Of a DNA stretch of 55,857 bases, positions 1 to 8,985 are shown piece by piece. The DNA is from DATDRS01 sp035291605 (lineage in GTDB: Bacteria; Chloroflexota; Anaerolineae; Anaerolineales; UBA6663). Location: contig DATDRS010000214.1 in the NCBI GenBank assembly GCA_035291605.1, positions 1 through 55,857 on the forward strand, read 5' to 3'. The position numbers and the translations under genes were made by a program. Within the stretch, counting starts at the first letter, position 1, and every line of letters begins with the position of its first letter. Under the pieces are notes generated by a model. That model worked only from the letters and a program-made list of their open reading frames with translations. It was not told where the DNA came from and did no database searches.

Positions 1-804
1 CAGGCTGCCGCGCACGCCCAATCTGCGAAACAGCGCCTGGGAGTAAAACAGGGCGGGCATTTCGGTGACGGCGCCCAGCGCCCCGGCCAGCCCAATCCAC
101 GCGGCGTCCCCGCCCAGCGCCTGCAGGTGGAGCGGATAAAACGAGAGCGAGGCCGAGAACGCCGCGCCGACGAGAAACGCGCTGAGCAGGAAGAGCGCAA
201 GCGGCCGCTGGCCCAGCAGCTCCCCGAGGCTGGCGCGAAAATTGGTCTGCCACGTCCGGCGGCGGGCGGGGAGACGGAGTGCGACGAGCGCCGCCAGCAG
301 CATGAACACCCCGTAACTGTAAAACATCCACGGCAATCCCGCGAGTTTGAGCACATAACCCATCCCCCACGTCACGACGGTGAACCCGATGGAGCCCCAG
401 ACGCGGATGCTGCCGTAGGTTTGGCCGGTGTCCTCCACCAAATCCAGTACCGCGCTGTCAATCAGCGCGACGCTGGGCGTCGAGAAAAAGGCGGCGGTGA
501 CAAGGAGTAAGGCCAGCCACTGGAACTGCCCGGTGCGCGCCAAAAGCAGCATTGGGAGGATAGGTCCGAAAGTGGCAAGCGGCAGGAGATAGCGGTGGAT
601 GCGGAACCGGTCGCCGAGCGCGCCCCACGCCGGGCTGGCGCCAAGCAAGACAAGCGGCGAGAGCGCGGCCAGCGCCCCGATGGCCTTGCCCGACAGCCCC
701 AGGCGCTCAAAGTAGAGAGTGACGTAGGGGAAGTAGCAGCCGATTGCGCCGTAGTAGAGAAAGTAATAGAGACGCGCGAGAAGGAGAGGGCGAGAGGCGC
801 TCAT
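1..804 (-). CDS. MFS transporter, 3' part outside the window
   Basis: The frame opens at an ATG and stays open to the window edge, giving the first 268 residues of an integral membrane protein. It begins MSASRPLLLARLYYFLYYGA and shows about seven hydrophobic segments. A short polar loop GDRFRIHR sits between helices 2 and 3, where MFS carriers have their GxxxDR signature. The segment GSIRVWGSIGF at the start of helix 5 is typical of the LacY/HcaT/nucleoside-symporter-like branch (MFS_1_like). The protein should be a proton-coupled importer or exporter of a small solute; the substrate cannot be read. No clear Shine-Dalgarno precedes the ATG. It lies 47 bp downstream of pyruvate kinase on the same strand and may be cotranscribed. 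The family assignment is good; the remaining helices are off the edge. Confidence 0.85.
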   Translation of the reverse strand, partial: MSASRPLLLARLYYFLYYGAIGCYFPYVTLYFERLGLSGKAIGALAALSPLVLLGASPAWGALGDRFRIHRYLLPLATFGPILPMLLLARTGQFQWLALLLVTAAFFSTPSVALIDSAVLDLVEDTGQTYGSIRVWGSIGFTVVTWGMGYVLKLAGLPWMFYSYGVFMLLAALVALRLPARRRTWQTNFRASLGELLGQRPLALFLLSAFLVGAAFSASLSFYPLHLQALGGDAAWIGLAGALGAVTEMPALFYSQALFRRLGVRGSL

Positions 805-821
805 AGGGGATGGCGCTGATG

Positions 822-848
822 ACTGATCATTGGTAAGCAGTGATCAGT
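822..848. repeat. Intergenic inverted repeat (8-bp arms)
   Basis: Perfect arms ACTGATCA and TGATCAGT are separated by 11 nt in the short gap between pyruvate kinase and the MFS gene. No T-run follows on either strand, so this is not a clear terminator. It resembles two other intergenic word-pair inverted repeats in the window (near 30.5 and 40.8 kb). Confidence 0.6.
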
Positions 849-851
849 AAG

Positions 852-2282
852 TTATGATTTGCCGACGGTGTGTAGCAGGATGAAATTCGCGGGGACGAGT
901 TTGTCGGCGGGGACGCCGGCGATGACGATGACCTGCTGGCCGGGGCGGACCGGCGAGTTGAGCAGCATCGCGGCCTCCACGTGGGCCAGCATCGCCTCGA
1001 CCGAGTCCGCCTGCGGGATGAGGTAAGCCGTCACGCCCCAGAGGAGGGCCAGGCGCGGATGAGTTTTCGGCTCCGGAGTGAAGGCGAGGATGGGCGTGTG
1101 CGGCCGGGCCTTGGACATGATGCGGGCGTTGCGCCCTGTGCGGGTGAAAATCGCAATCGCCGTCACGTCGCGGTCGAGCGCCAGTTCCCGCGCGGCCCGC
1201 GCCAGCGCCACCGAGTCTTCGCCGGTCGCCTCGGCCATGCCGTGCCAGCGGCCCCATTCCTTCATGTGACCCTCGGCCTCCTCGGCGATGGCTGCCATCA
1301 TCTTCACCGCTTCGACCGGGTACGCGCCGTAGGCCGTTTCACCCGAGAGCATCACCGCGTCCGTGCCGTCAAAAATCGCGTTGGCCACGTCGGAGGCCTC
1401 GGCGCGGGTGGGGAGCGGTTTGGTGATCATGGATTCGAGCATCTGCGTGGCGGTAATAACGATTTTCCGGTGGCGATTGGCGGCCTCGATGATGCGCTTT
1501 TGCGCGGTCGGCACCTGCTGCGGCGAAAGCTCGACGCCGAGGTCGCCGCGCGCCACCATCACGCCGTCCGCGATTTCGAGAATCGCGTCGAGGTTGTCCA
1601 GCGCGGCCGGCTTTTCCAGTTTGGCAATCACCGGGATCGCCTTGGCCCTGGTGTCCACCTCCACCAGCGCCCGCCGGACGTTCGCGACGTCTTCGGCGCG
1701 GCGCACGAAACTGAGGGCGACATAGTCCACCCCCTGCGCCACGCCAAAGGCCAGGTCGGCGCGGTCTTTCTCGGTGAGCGTAGGGATATTGACCATGATG
1801 CCGGGGAGGTTGATGCCTTTGTGCTCCTTGAGCAGGCCGCCATGCACGACGCGCGTGTGGACCTCCGAGCCGTCCACGCGCTCCACGCGCAGCTCTATCA
1901 GGCCGTCGTCGAGGAGCACGCGGTCGCCGGCTTTCACGTCGTAGGGCAGGCCTTCATAGGTCGTCGAGACGACCTCCGCTGTGCCGGGGACGAGCCGCGT
2001 GGTGATGGTGAACTTCGCCAGGTCCTTGAGCTCTACCGGGCCGCCCTCGATGAGGGTGCCGGTGCGGATTTTGGGGCCTTGCAGGTCCTGCAGAATGGCG
2101 ACGGATTTGTTCAGGCGGTTGGCCACGCGGCGGAGCCGGCCGACGGTGCCGGCGTGCTCGGCGTGCGTGCCGTGCGAAAAGTTCAGCCGGGCTACGTTCA
2201 TCCCGGCTTCGATGAGCGTGGCGATTTTCTCCTCGCCATCGCTCGCCGGGCCAATGGTGCAGACGATTTTCGTGCGACGCAT
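852..2282 (-). CDS. pyk: Pyruvate kinase
   Basis: Cytosolic pyruvate kinase, the last ATP-forming step of glycolysis (phosphoenolpyruvate + ADP to pyruvate + ATP). The length of 476 residues is normal for bacterial enzymes. The start MRRTKIVCTIGPAS is the usual first strand of the barrel. NFSHG follows near residue 35 and LQDLQGPKIRTG near 67, with the B domain after it. The active-site block is intact, with IAKLEKP (catalytic lysine) and GVMVARGDLGVE around residues 220-250. The C-terminal regulatory-type domain carries IFTRTGRNARIMSKARP. An AGGGA element lies a few bases before the ATG and a perfect TATAAT lies about 50 bp upstream, so the start and an own promoter are both supported. No defect or insertion is seen. 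Confidence 0.97.
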   Translation of the reverse strand: MRRTKIVCTIGPASDGEEKIATLIEAGMNVARLNFSHGTHAEHAGTVGRLRRVANRLNKSVAILQDLQGPKIRTGTLIEGGPVELKDLAKFTITTRLVPGTAEVVSTTYEGLPYDVKAGDRVLLDDGLIELRVERVDGSEVHTRVVHGGLLKEHKGINLPGIMVNIPTLTEKDRADLAFGVAQGVDYVALSFVRRAEDVANVRRALVEVDTRAKAIPVIAKLEKPAALDNLDAILEIADGVMVARGDLGVELSPQQVPTAQKRIIEAANRHRKIVITATQMLESMITKPLPTRAEASDVANAIFDGTDAVMLSGETAYGAYPVEAVKMMAAIAEEAEGHMKEWGRWHGMAEATGEDSVALARAARELALDRDVTAIAIFTRTGRNARIMSKARPHTPILAFTPEPKTHPRLALLWGVTAYLIPQADSVEAMLAHVEAAMLLNSPVRPGQQVIVIAGVPADKLVPANFILLHTVGKS

Positions 2283-2333
2283 AATTTTCCCTGAGGCGCC
2301 AAGCCAGCGCTTGCGCCAGTGCGATTTACGCGG

Positions 2334-2339
2334 ATTATA
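2334..2339 (-). promoter_or_regulatory. -10 box of pyk
   Basis: A perfect TATAAT on the minus strand, about 50 bp before the pyruvate kinase ATG. The hexamer 17 bp further upstream is not close to TTGACA, so only the -10 element is supported. Confidence 0.45.
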
Positions 2340-2379
2340 ACACTCTCACCTGGGTCTCCGGCCATCCCCGATCGGGGAA

Positions 2380-3399
2380 TCAATCGCCAGGTTTGGCTGG
2401 CGGCGGGGGAACGGCTGGCGGGGGATGGGGAGAGGGAACAGGGGGCAGGGGGGGCAGCGGTCGGCGGGCCGGCCACGCCGCGAGGATCTGGAACCAGGGC
2501 TTAGGCTGAGGCAAAACGCCGAGGCCCTTTTCACGCGCGATGAGCAGCACAGAAGCGCCCAGCATCGCCGCACCCGCCCACTGGGTCAGGGTGAGTTTTT
2601 CGTCCAGCACAATCGCGGCGATGAAAATCGTGACGAGCGCTTCGCTCAAACCCAGCAGGGCCGCCTGCACGCCGCCCAGATACTTGACGCCAGTGAACAG
2701 CGCAAGGCGCGAAAGCACCGTCACGACCGTCAGGAGCACCACGAACTCCCACCCGGCAGTCGTCGCCGGCAGAGGGGGCAGGCCGCCGATCACATAAGCG
2801 GCGCTCACCGTGATGGCCATAGCGGTGATCGTATACAACGCCACCGTCGGCGCCGGGACATCGTACAGAATATGCTGGTTGACGGCGACGTGCAGGGCAT
2901 ACATAGCCCCGCTGATCAAAACGAACAGCACGCCGAGCCAATCCACCTGCGCGGTCCCGATCCCGGTGATCAGGTAAATCGCGACCAACCCCACACCCAG
3001 GCGGAACATCGTGAAGCGTGAGATGGGATGGCCGTCCAGCCGGGAGAGCAAGGTCAGGAAGATCGTGTAGAGGGTGAAGATCAGTTGGACGAGCGAGGCG
3101 TTCAGGCGGCCCAGGCCGTCGTAGTACATCAGCGACCCGAGGCCGTTGAACAAACCGGCCAGCACGCAGCCGACCAGTCCGACCGGGTAGATGTAAAGGT
3201 ATTTCCGCCAGAAGGCCAGGTACGCCAACCACAGCAGCGCCATCGAGAGCGTCGTGCGGAGCATGACGACCGTAAGTGGCGCGGCGCCTTCCAGGATGGC
3301 CTGCTTGCCGAAGATGGGCGGCAGGCCCAGGATCACCGCCGAGAAAAGCGCGGCCGACACGCCTTTAATCTGCCGGGGGTTCAAGCGGGGAAGTTTCAT
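2380..3399 (-). CDS. EamA/DMT-family membrane transporter with proline-rich tail
   Basis: An inner-membrane protein of the drug/metabolite transporter superfamily, with two EamA repeats and ten predicted helices, starting SAALFSAVILGLPPIFGKQA. The second repeat begins around LGVLFVLISGAMYALHVAVN. Substrate unknown. The ATG used here (MKLPRLNPRQ) puts the first helix about 12 residues in. An in-frame ATG 22 codons earlier (position 3465) is possible, but the extra residues are polar and neither start has a clear Shine-Dalgarno. After the last helix comes an odd tail of about 35 residues rich in proline (PPLPPVPSPHPPPAVPPPP). It is encoded by a low-complexity C/G tract that could form a G-quadruplex on the other strand. 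The gene ends just before pyk's promoter region. Confidence 0.88.
   Translation of the reverse strand: MKLPRLNPRQIKGVSAALFSAVILGLPPIFGKQAILEGAAPLTVVMLRTTLSMALLWLAYLAFWRKYLYIYPVGLVGCVLAGLFNGLGSLMYYDGLGRLNASLVQLIFTLYTIFLTLLSRLDGHPISRFTMFRLGVGLVAIYLITGIGTAQVDWLGVLFVLISGAMYALHVAVNQHILYDVPAPTVALYTITAMAITVSAAYVIGGLPPLPATTAGWEFVVLLTVVTVLSRLALFTGVKYLGGVQAALLGLSEALVTIFIAAIVLDEKLTLTQWAGAAMLGASVLLIAREKGLGVLPQPKPWFQILAAWPARRPLPPLPPVPSPHPPPAVPPPPAKPGD
2420..2454 (+). other. G-quadruplex-type tract
   Basis: Five runs of three to seven G separated by 2-4 nt (2420-2424, 2427-2430, 2434-2436, 2441-2445, 2448-2454), opposite the proline-rich C-terminal codons of the EamA gene. The pattern is read directly; any structure formed is inference. 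Confidence 0.5.
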
Positions 3400-3505
3400 G
3401 CCGAAAGCGCAACGCTCGCTAAAAATCAGTGCATCACGAATTTGCCCTACACGCGCTAAGGTCATCAGCGGAAAGGGTATGGCTCATAGCGCGGACAGAC
3501 TGGCC

Positions 3506-5188
3506 CTATGTCAGCGCATTGATGATATCCGAGAGCAGCTCGTCGTCCATGAACGACCCCTTTTGCAGGAGCGAATCAATCTGCCCGGTGAGCCGTTCGC
3601 GTTCAGCGGGCGTCAGGATTTTGGCTGTGACCACGATCACCGGAATATCCCGCGTGGACTCGTCGGCCCGCAGCGCGTCCAGCACGGCGAACCCATCCAT
3701 CTCCGGCATCATCAGGTCCAGCACGACCAGATCGGGATGCCGGCTGCGGATGAGTGCCAGGCCCTCCCGGCCAGTGCCGGCCTCGTAGATTTGGTAGGCG
3801 CCTTTGGCCTGCAAGATACGGCGAATCAGCCGCACGGCGTCGGGGTTGTCGTCCACGATGGCAATGGAGCGGACGCGCTCGTCCAGGCGCTCGAGGGCGG
3901 CGAGCAGGCCTTCCTGCGGCGTGGCGGCCTGGCTCTCGGCCGGCGGCAGCTCCACATCGCGTGACCAGCCCTCGCCCAGAATCTCGATCTGAATGGGGAA
4001 GGTGTGGCCGGAGCAATTGACGACGACGACGTCTTCCGGCCCGATGCGGCCTTCGCGGACCAGCTTGAACAGCCCCGCAAACGCGACGGCCGCCGCCGGC
4101 TCCATGGACAGGCCTTCCATCTTGGCGAGCACGTGCACGGCGCGATACGCCTCGTCGTCCGTCACGCTCTCCATGATGCCGCCGTGCTCGTCAATGTAAT
4201 GCTTGAGCAGGGTATAACCGCGTCCTGGGTTGCCCGTGGAGAGTGTAGAAATATGGGTGCGCGGGACCAGGACGGGTTCGGCGGTCTCCAGCCCGCGCCG
4301 GAACGCGTGGGCCATTGGGGCGCAGCCGTCCGCCTGGATGCAGGCCAACTGCGGCACGCGGTTGATCAACCCCATTTTGTGCAGTTCCACGAACCCCTTC
4401 ATCGCGCCGAGCGGGCCAAGCCCGCCGCTCACCGCCTGGATGTACCAGTCGGGGGCGCGCCAGGGGTAGCGCGCGTGCCTGCCATTGGAGGTTGGGCGCG
4501 CAGCGTGGGCCTGGGCCAGTTGTTCGGCGATTTCGTAGGCGATGGTCTTCATGCTCTCCACGGCGGCGACGCTGCGCAGACCGCGGTCATAATAGAGGTT
4601 CTTTTGGCGGGCGAACTGCTGCGCAATCTCTTTGGCCCGGTCGTAAGTGCCGGTAACCTTGATGACCTGCGCGCCGTAAAGGGCGCACTCGCGCATTTTC
4701 TCCGCCGGGACGAGGGAGGTGAGGAAGGCGTAGAGCTTGATGCCCGCTCGCGCGCAGTAGGCGGCGTAGGAAATGGCGACGTTGCCCGTGGAGGCGACTA
4801 CGGCCTCGGTGATGCCCGCCTCTTTCATCACCGAGACCGACAGCGTCGCCTGCCGGTCTTTGAACGAACCGGTCGGGCTTTGGCGCTCGTCTTTGACGTA
4901 GATGTTCAAGCGGCCCAGCATCAGGCCCAGGTTGATCACCTTGACGAGCGGCGTGCCGCCCTCGCCCAGAGAAATCACATTCGCTGCGTCGTGGATAGGC
5001 AGGAGTTCGCGGTAGCGCCACAAATCTTTGCCGCGCACGGCCAGCCGGGCTGGCAGGTTCGGTCCGAGGGAGGCATAGTCGTAGCGGGCTTCGAGCCACT
5101 CGTTGTGACACTGCGGACAGCCAGGCAGGTTGGGGGCGAAGGGAACGGTGTGGCCGCAGTCGGCGCAAACCAGGACGAAGTTAGACAT
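3506..5188 (-). CDS. thrC: Threonine synthase-like PLP enzyme fused to a receiver domain
   Basis: A 560-residue fusion. Residues 8-27 form a zinc ribbon (C8, C11, C24, C27). Residues about 70-435 are a fold-type II PLP enzyme of the threonine synthase type, with SPTGSFKDRQ giving the PLP lysine K110, STGNVAISYAAY as the substrate loop and SGGLGPLGAMKG as the phosphate-binding loop. The known family reaction is O-phosphohomoserine to threonine plus phosphate. From about residue 440 comes a complete response-regulator receiver: IVDDN acidic pair, phospho-acceptor D491 in VVLDLMMPEMDG, T521, and K543 in LLQKGSF, the style usual in hybrid kinases. The ATG chosen gives MSNFVLVCADCG and lies 8 nt after the stop of the hybrid kinase, so the two should be cotranscribed. 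A longer frame extends upstream but overlaps the kinase and has no family residues. A related PLP activity such as cysteate synthase cannot be excluded. Confidence 0.9.
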   Translation of the reverse strand: MSNFVLVCADCGHTVPFAPNLPGCPQCHNEWLEARYDYASLGPNLPARLAVRGKDLWRYRELLPIHDAANVISLGEGGTPLVKVINLGLMLGRLNIYVKDERQSPTGSFKDRQATLSVSVMKEAGITEAVVASTGNVAISYAAYCARAGIKLYAFLTSLVPAEKMRECALYGAQVIKVTGTYDRAKEIAQQFARQKNLYYDRGLRSVAAVESMKTIAYEIAEQLAQAHAARPTSNGRHARYPWRAPDWYIQAVSGGLGPLGAMKGFVELHKMGLINRVPQLACIQADGCAPMAHAFRRGLETAEPVLVPRTHISTLSTGNPGRGYTLLKHYIDEHGGIMESVTDDEAYRAVHVLAKMEGLSMEPAAAVAFAGLFKLVREGRIGPEDVVVVNCSGHTFPIQIEILGEGWSRDVELPPAESQAATPQEGLLAALERLDERVRSIAIVDDNPDAVRLIRRILQAKGAYQIYEAGTGREGLALIRSRHPDLVVLDLMMPEMDGFAVLDALRADESTRDIPVIVVTAKILTPAERERLTGQIDSLLQKGSFMDDELLSDIINALT

Positions 5189-5196
5189 AGAGGCCG

Positions 5197-8100
5197 TTAG
5201 ACGTTGGGCAGCTTGTGCGCCGTCCCTCGAAGGGGATCTTCGATCTGCAGGACGCTCTCTAGGCTGGCGTCCGGCTGGGCGCGCAGTTTCTTCAGGGCGC
5301 GCAGCAAGTCGGATTCGAGGATCGGCTTGGCCAGGTAATCCACCGCGCCCATGCTGAACGCACGCTCCGGGTCGCTGGCGATGGTGCACATGATCACTGG
5401 GATGTCGCGCGTCTGGTCGTTTTGTTTGAGCTCCGATAGCACCTGCCAGCCGTCTTTACCGGGCATGAGCACGTCGAGCAGGATGGCGACGGGCTTGACT
5501 TCGGCCGCGCGCTCGACGGCCTCTGCGCTCTTGGTGACGCCCATCACCTGGTAGCCGTGCGGCTCCAGATAGCGGCGGTACAGGTTCAGCACGCCCTGGT
5601 CGTCGTCAATCGAGAGGAGGGTTTCGACGTCGGATCCAACCTCGTCCGGTGGGCGCGTGTCCTGGAGCTCCGGGCGGTTCACCGGCAGGATGAAGCTGAA
5701 GGTCGAGCCTTTTCCCGGCACGCCGTCGCTCTCCACCCAGATACGGCCCCCGTGCAGTTCTACCAGCTGGCGGCAGATGTTCAGGCCCAGCCCGCTGCCG
5801 CCCACCTTGCGGGTCGCCGAGGCGTCCACCTGCGAGAAGGGCTCGAACAATTTCGTCATATCGGGGGGCGCGATGCCGTGGCCTGTGTCTATCACGCTGA
5901 TCTCTACGAACGCCTCGATTTGGCCGCTGGCGGGGCCGAGGGACTGCACCGGCCGCGTCCGCAGGATGATGCTCCCCTCGTCGGTGAACTTGGCCGCGTT
6001 GGACAGCAGGTTGAGCATGACCTGGCGCACGCGCATGCTGTCGGCGCGCACGGTCGGCACGTCAGGCGCAGTGTCCTCGTGGAGGGCAATCGGCTTGTCC
6101 TTGACCAGCCCCACGGCTGTAGACATGACGCCCTTGATGATGTCGTGCAGATCCAGCTCGTCGAGCACGAGTTCCATCTTGCCGGCCTCGATGCGGGCCA
6201 GGTCGAGAATGTCGTTGATCAGACCGAGCAGATGCTGGCCGGAGTTATAAATCGAGGCGAGGTCCTGGCTCTGCAGGTCGGTGAGCGGGCCGTCAATGCC
6301 TTTGAGGATGACGCGCGAGAAGCCGATGATGGAGTTCAGCGGCGTGCGGAGCTCGTGGCTCATGTTGGCCAGGAATTGGCTCTTGAGGCGGTCTACTTCT
6401 GCCAGACGCTCGGCGGTCTCGCGCTGGACGGCGTACAGGCGGGCGCTCTGCAGAGCGGAGGTCAGCGCGGTCATGATGCCCTGGAAGAGGTTCAGGTCGT
6501 CCTGATCGAGGCCCCGGCCCCCAACCCGGCTGGTGTGGACGACCTCGACGACGCCTTCCACTTCGCTGCCGTAGATCAGCGGGAAGGCCATCGATTCAGC
6601 CCATTGACCGTCTTTCTCGGCGAGGGGCCTGATTGCGCCCTGGTGAGTCTCGATGATCGTCAGCAGGTCAGGCCGGTCGGTAGCCCGGAAGCTCTGCCAG
6701 GCCGCCGCCTGCGCCTCGGGATCCACCGCCTCGTCGTCAAAGCGAGCTTTGTCCGGCGTGAGCATGTACGAAGCGGGTTCCCAGCGCGAAACCATCACGG
6801 AGTCAGGCCGATAGGCCTCGAACAACTCGTCCACCAGCGCCCGCATCAACTGTGGCTCGTCCAGCGCGTTGCGGTTCATCGCCTGCGTGGCGCGCGCCAA
6901 GGACTCAGCGCTGCGGCGCTGCGTGCGCGTCTGCTCGTACAACCGCGCGTTCTCCACGGCGACGGTCACTTGAGCGGTGATGGACTCGACGAGAGACAAC
7001 TGATCCTTCGTGAGCGTCCCCGGTACGGGATGGGTAAAGGCCAGCACTCCTGTGAGGGCGCCGCGCTGGGTGTGCAGCGGGACGGATATCACCGACCGCG
7101 CCGGTTCCTCCTCCACGTGCGCGGGATCGGTGTACCAGCGGTCATCCTTGCGCGTGTCGGGCACAACTGCCGGCTGGCGCTTTTCAATGACCCACCGCTC
7201 CAGTCCGCGTTTCGCAATCGTGTTCCCGAAGTCGCGGGCTTCACTTTCGGTGAAGTGATCCAGCCCCGGCAGGGTGCTGCGGAAAATCGTCTCGGCCTCC
7301 GTCTCGCCCAGCAGGAGAAGATAGCCATGCTGGGTGCCGAGCCGCGGCGCGAACGACAAGACCGTGCTGATCTGGGTGTCGAGGTCGAGCGTCTGCGTCA
7401 GGGCCGCCAGCACGTCGTTCAGCAAGGCCAGACGTTCGCGTTCGCGGTTGATCTGTGCGAGCAGGTTGTTGTTGACGATGATGGCCGAGAGCGTGCCGGC
7501 CAGCGTTGAAAGCAGCTGCAGGTCCGCCTCGTCGAAGGCGTTGACGCGCGGGCTCTCGACGTTCAGCACGCCGATGACCCGGTCGCCCAGCGCCAGCGGC
7601 ACGGCGAGCTCGGAAAGGGTGTTGCTCTTCCAGACCAGATCGTCGGGGTGCTGCCGGACGTCGGGGATGAGGATCGGTTGGTTGGTCTGGGCGACCCGGC
7701 CCACCACGCCTGCGCCCAGGCGCGTCATCAGCGTGCTCGCCATGTCGGGCGAGAAACCCACCGAGGCGCGGATGCGCAGCGTCCGGTTATCGGCTTCGAG
7801 CAGAAGGATGGCGAGGTTGGCCTCAGGTAACACGCGCCCCAGGGCCTCGACGGCGCTCTGCAGAGCCTCCTGCAAATTGGCGGCGCTGGCCGCCGCGCGG
7901 GTCACTTCGTAGAGCAGGGTACGCTTGGTCAGTTGGTCGCGCGTGGCGTTGAATAGACGGGCATTCTCCAGCGCCAGCGCCAGTTGGTCCGTCACGGCTT
8001 GCACAAGCGCCAGGTCGTCTTCTGACCAGGTTCCGCCGCTCTCGTCGAAGAAGTCCAGCACGCCGATGGTTTCGTCCTGAAGCTGAATCGGGATGGCCAT

Positions 8101-8985
8101 CGCGCGTCCGGCGTGTTTGGCTGCGTGGTCCAGGGCGAAATTGGCCGACTGAGCGTCGTAGAAAACCATTCCGCCGCGATCCACGGCCATCTTCATTTCA
8201 GAGGTAGTGAAATCGCCAAGATGGGCCAGCCCCCGCACGGTGTCCAAATATCCCCAGGACTGGCCGCCCTGTTTCTCCAAGAAAGCCCGCCACTCGGCGG
8301 CTGTCAGCCGGAGGCCGGGTTGAGCTGGCGAGGGCTGAGTCTCCGGGGGCTGCGCCACGATGGCAGAGAGAGGGGGAGTCTCATCGAGCGCCGGAACCTC
8401 AGCTTCGGGCCGAATGGGAAACGCCTCGGCCGGGGCTCCGCCGGGAGTGACCGCCTGAACCGGAGGTGTTTCAGCGGGGCGCGTCTCGCCGGGAGTCACG
8501 GCCGGCGTGGCGAGGTGCGTCACCCCCTGATAACCGCTGAGGCGGCCGGCCTCGTCGAAGAGTGGCCGGGCCTGAGTCACGAGATAAACACTTTGCCCAT
8601 CCTGGCGCCGGACGGCGAGACGCAGGTCGGTGAGCGGCTGGGCCTGGCGGATGGCCTCCATGACCCGTTCCCTTACGCCTGAATCTTCCGCCCCCTGAAG
8701 GGGATCTTCGACCAGGAGGTTCGTCAGCGCCTGCCCAAGAATCTCTTCGGGGGCGTAGCCCAACACGGTCGTGATTTCAGGTGAGCAAAAAGTGTATCGT
8801 CCCGCCTCGTCGGCTTCCCACGTCCAGCCTAGCAGGCGCGGGGCGGCTTCGGCCGGGATCGGCGCGCCCGCGGCCGGCGGTTCCGTCGTGGGCGTTGGCG
8901 CCGGGGAGGGAGGGGTATCCTTGGCTACCGGTCGGCGGTCGGCAAACAGGTTCTCAAGCCGACGGTGCAGCTTTTTGTCGGGCAT
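5197..8985 (-). CDS. Hybrid histidine kinase: PAS, GAF x4, HisKA, HATPase, receiver
   Basis: A soluble 1262-residue hybrid sensor kinase and the only kinase in this operon. After a basic start (MPDKKLHRRLENLFADR) comes a PAS domain (about 45-150, FCSPEITTVLGYAPEEILG), then a proline-rich linker, a degenerate GAF and three further GAF-like domains up to about 850. The H-box MSHELRTPLNSIIGFS carries the phospho-accepting H877. The ATPase has LNLLSNAAKF, DTGHGI and GGSGLGL boxes. A C-terminal receiver (VETLLSIDDD) has phospho-acceptor D1171 in LLDVLMPGKDG and LAKP. No membrane segment is seen. Its ATG lies inside the end of parA (32-nt overlap), with AGGAG 10 nt upstream. The chain ends with a copy of the EDPL(Q/R)G repeat. 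Its N-terminal input is likely supplied by the kinase-less sensors upstream; that is inference. Confidence 0.95.
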   Translation of the reverse strand: MPDKKLHRRLENLFADRRPVAKDTPPSPAPTPTTEPPAAGAPIPAEAAPRLLGWTWEADEAGRYTFCSPEITTVLGYAPEEILGQALTNLLVEDPLQGAEDSGVRERVMEAIRQAQPLTDLRLAVRRQDGQSVYLVTQARPLFDEAGRLSGYQGVTHLATPAVTPGETRPAETPPVQAVTPGGAPAEAFPIRPEAEVPALDETPPLSAIVAQPPETQPSPAQPGLRLTAAEWRAFLEKQGGQSWGYLDTVRGLAHLGDFTTSEMKMAVDRGGMVFYDAQSANFALDHAAKHAGRAMAIPIQLQDETIGVLDFFDESGGTWSEDDLALVQAVTDQLALALENARLFNATRDQLTKRTLLYEVTRAAASAANLQEALQSAVEALGRVLPEANLAILLLEADNRTLRIRASVGFSPDMASTLMTRLGAGVVGRVAQTNQPILIPDVRQHPDDLVWKSNTLSELAVPLALGDRVIGVLNVESPRVNAFDEADLQLLSTLAGTLSAIIVNNNLLAQINRERERLALLNDVLAALTQTLDLDTQISTVLSFAPRLGTQHGYLLLLGETEAETIFRSTLPGLDHFTESEARDFGNTIAKRGLERWVIEKRQPAVVPDTRKDDRWYTDPAHVEEEPARSVISVPLHTQRGALTGVLAFTHPVPGTLTKDQLSLVESITAQVTVAVENARLYEQTRTQRRSAESLARATQAMNRNALDEPQLMRALVDELFEAYRPDSVMVSRWEPASYMLTPDKARFDDEAVDPEAQAAAWQSFRATDRPDLLTIIETHQGAIRPLAEKDGQWAESMAFPLIYGSEVEGVVEVVHTSRVGGRGLDQDDLNLFQGIMTALTSALQSARLYAVQRETAERLAEVDRLKSQFLANMSHELRTPLNSIIGFSRVILKGIDGPLTDLQSQDLASIYNSGQHLLGLINDILDLARIEAGKMELVLDELDLHDIIKGVMSTAVGLVKDKPIALHEDTAPDVPTVRADSMRVRQVMLNLLSNAAKFTDEGSIILRTRPVQSLGPASGQIEAFVEISVIDTGHGIAPPDMTKLFEPFSQVDASATRKVGGSGLGLNICRQLVELHGGRIWVESDGVPGKGSTFSFILPVNRPELQDTRPPDEVGSDVETLLSIDDDQGVLNLYRRYLEPHGYQVMGVTKSAEAVERAAEVKPVAILLDVLMPGKDGWQVLSELKQNDQTRDIPVIMCTIASDPERAFSMGAVDYLAKPILESDLLRALKKLRAQPDASLESVLQIEDPLRGTAHKLPNV
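5224..5243 (-). repeat. Short repeat family 2, copy 1 (in coding sequence)
   Basis: CCCTCGAAGGGGATCTTCGA on the plus strand, read on the minus strand as IEDPLRG at the C-terminus of the hybrid kinase. It is close to the copies at 8692 and 16619 and contains a short self-complementary core. Confidence 0.6.
8692..8711 (-). repeat. Short repeat family 2, copy 2 (in coding sequence)
   Basis: CCCCTGAAGGGGATCTTCGA on the plus strand. CCCC/GGGG can pair around a TGAA loop. It is read as VEDPLQG inside the PAS region of the hybrid kinase. Confidence 0.6.

Noticed and set aside
2366..2377. CCCCGATCGGGG palindrome after the EamA gene as a terminator
   Set aside because: The stem is only 4-5 bp with no T-run. 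Too weak to call.
3400..3465. Longer N-terminus for the EamA transporter
   Set aside because: The extra 22 residues are polar and unlike the family start. Not excluded, but less likely than the ATG at 3399.
5557..7509. 650-codon plus-strand open frame opposite the hybrid kinase
   Set aside because: Same cause: the opposite strand encodes intact HisKA, HATPase and GAF motifs.
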